From positions 1 through 6,382 of the forward strand of contig JAFQOC010000506.1 in NCBI GenBank assembly GCA_017420845.1: DNA of 6,382 bases, in the 5' to 3' direction. Under the pieces are notes generated by a model, which worked only from the letters and a program-made list of their open reading frames with translations, was not told the DNA's origin and did not search any database. This document shows, piece after piece, positions 6,214-6,382 of this stretch; the stretch's first letter is position 1, and every line of letters starts with the position of its first letter. Source of the stretch: Clostridia bacterium (GTDB lineage Bacteria; Bacillota; Clostridia; Oscillospirales; CAG-272). The position numbers and the translations under genes were made by a program.

Positions 6214-6235
6214 ATCTATATGTCATCTATATGTC
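6214..6235. repeat. 11-bp tandem duplication ATCTATATGTC x2
   Basis: Two exact head-to-tail copies lie in AT-rich non-coding sequence after the terminator. This may be a replication-slippage duplication, or a pair of binding sites one helical turn apart upstream of the possible gene at 6366. I see no good -35 box at a proper distance. Confidence 0.7.
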
Positions 6236-6282
6236 CCAAAAACTCAATCGTAACCATTCAGTCAACTTTCAAATTTGGGTTT

Positions 6283-6296
6283 GTCGGTGCGCCGAC
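6283..6296. repeat. Short inverted repeat GTCGG-TGCG-CCGAC
   Basis: A 5-bp GC-rich stem with a 4-base loop lies 12 bases before the double-hairpin element. It has no T-run and so does not look like a terminator. It may be a further part of the neighbouring repeat or an unrelated small stem. Confidence 0.4.
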
Positions 6297-6307
6297 CGCG
6301 TTCATTA

Positions 6308-6358
6308 GCCTTCCCCAGCGGGGAAGGTGGCACCCGCTTTAGCGGGTGACGGATGAGG
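6308..6358 (+). repeat. Double-hairpin repeat element (probable dispersed clostridial repeat)
   Basis: Two perfect stems lie side by side: CCTTCCCC-AGC-GGGGAAGG (6309-6327) and CACCCGC-TTTA-GCGGGTG (6331-6348). They are joined by TGG and followed by ACGGATGAGG. From memory, units of this form (GGGGAAGGTGGCAC, a variable hairpin, then GTGACGGATGAGG) are scattered through many gut Clostridia genomes; only one copy is in this window, so its dispersal cannot be shown here. No open reading frame or transposase is attached. It has no T-run, so it is not a normal terminator. Confidence 0.65.
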
Positions 6359-6365
6359 AGAGCGG

Positions 6366-6382
6366 ATGAAGATCAGCCTTTC
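6366..6382 (+). CDS. Possible start of a next gene (cut by window end)
   Basis: ATG at 6366 reads MKISL before the window ends. AGGAG (6356-6360) lies 5 bases upstream, a usable ribosome binding site, and the Met-Lys-Ile start is a common beginning. Only five complete codons are visible, so nothing can be said about function. The binding site overlaps the end of the double-hairpin repeat, so the match could also be a chance product of the repeat's GATGAGG ending. Confidence 0.4.

Noticed and set aside
6154..6342. A 62-codon frame after the last terminator
   Set aside because: It would start at a TTG inside the terminator tail, has no binding site, and runs through the tandem duplication and the hairpin repeat.
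1..6382. CRISPR arrays, tRNA or rRNA genes, insertion sequences, prophage genes
   Set aside because: No regularly spaced direct repeats, cloverleaf-like sequences, transposase-like frames or phage proteins were seen on either strand.

Overview
The window (6,382 bp, GC-rich) looks like chromosome of a high-GC member of the Clostridia, probably an uncultured gut Oscillospirales-type bacterium. The reasons are: strong AGGAG-type ribosome binding sites on every gene, a textbook sigma-A promoter, an ECF-type sigma factor overlapping a membrane protein with BspA-like leucine-rich repeats, a very large surface glycosidase-like protein, and a double-hairpin repeat at the right end of a kind I recall from such genomes. 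The taxonomic assignment is inference. All supported genes are on the + strand.

Layout. Positions 1-50 are the acidic C-terminal end of an upstream gene, followed by a terminator-like hairpin (80-114). Positions 195-2362 form a two-gene operon joined by an ATGA overlap: an ECF sigma factor (189 aa) and a single-pass membrane protein (533 aa). The latter has a short cytoplasmic N-terminus, a Pro/Glu/Thr-rich stalk and an extracellular BspA-like leucine-rich-repeat region, and is the probable anti-sigma factor and sensor. A strong hairpin at 2389-2423 ends this unit. Positions 2502-2530 hold an extended -10 sigma-A promoter, preceded by a perfect 6-3-6 palindrome at 2471-2485.

The promoter drives a 1034-aa secreted, probably cell-surface protein (2562-5666). 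It has a signal peptide, two homologous N-terminal modules, a GH71/99-like (WbsX-like) barrel, a CBM9-like domain, a Thr/Pro/Asp/Glu-rich stalk, and a Gly-Cys / transmembrane / Lys-rich tail. Three bases later comes a small membrane-anchored protein of unknown function (5670-6095), and a 10-bp GC-rich terminator closes the transcript (6128-6163).

The last 220 bases carry no complete gene. They hold an 11-bp tandem duplication, a short inverted repeat, and a double-hairpin element directly in front of a ribosome binding site and an ATG at 6366, which may start the next gene.

Working hypothesis: the membrane protein senses something outside the cell through its leucine-rich-repeat region and controls the ECF sigma factor, while the neighbouring large protein binds and perhaps cleaves glycans at the cell surface. 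A regulatory link between the two units is not shown by the sequence; the large gene has its own housekeeping-type promoter.
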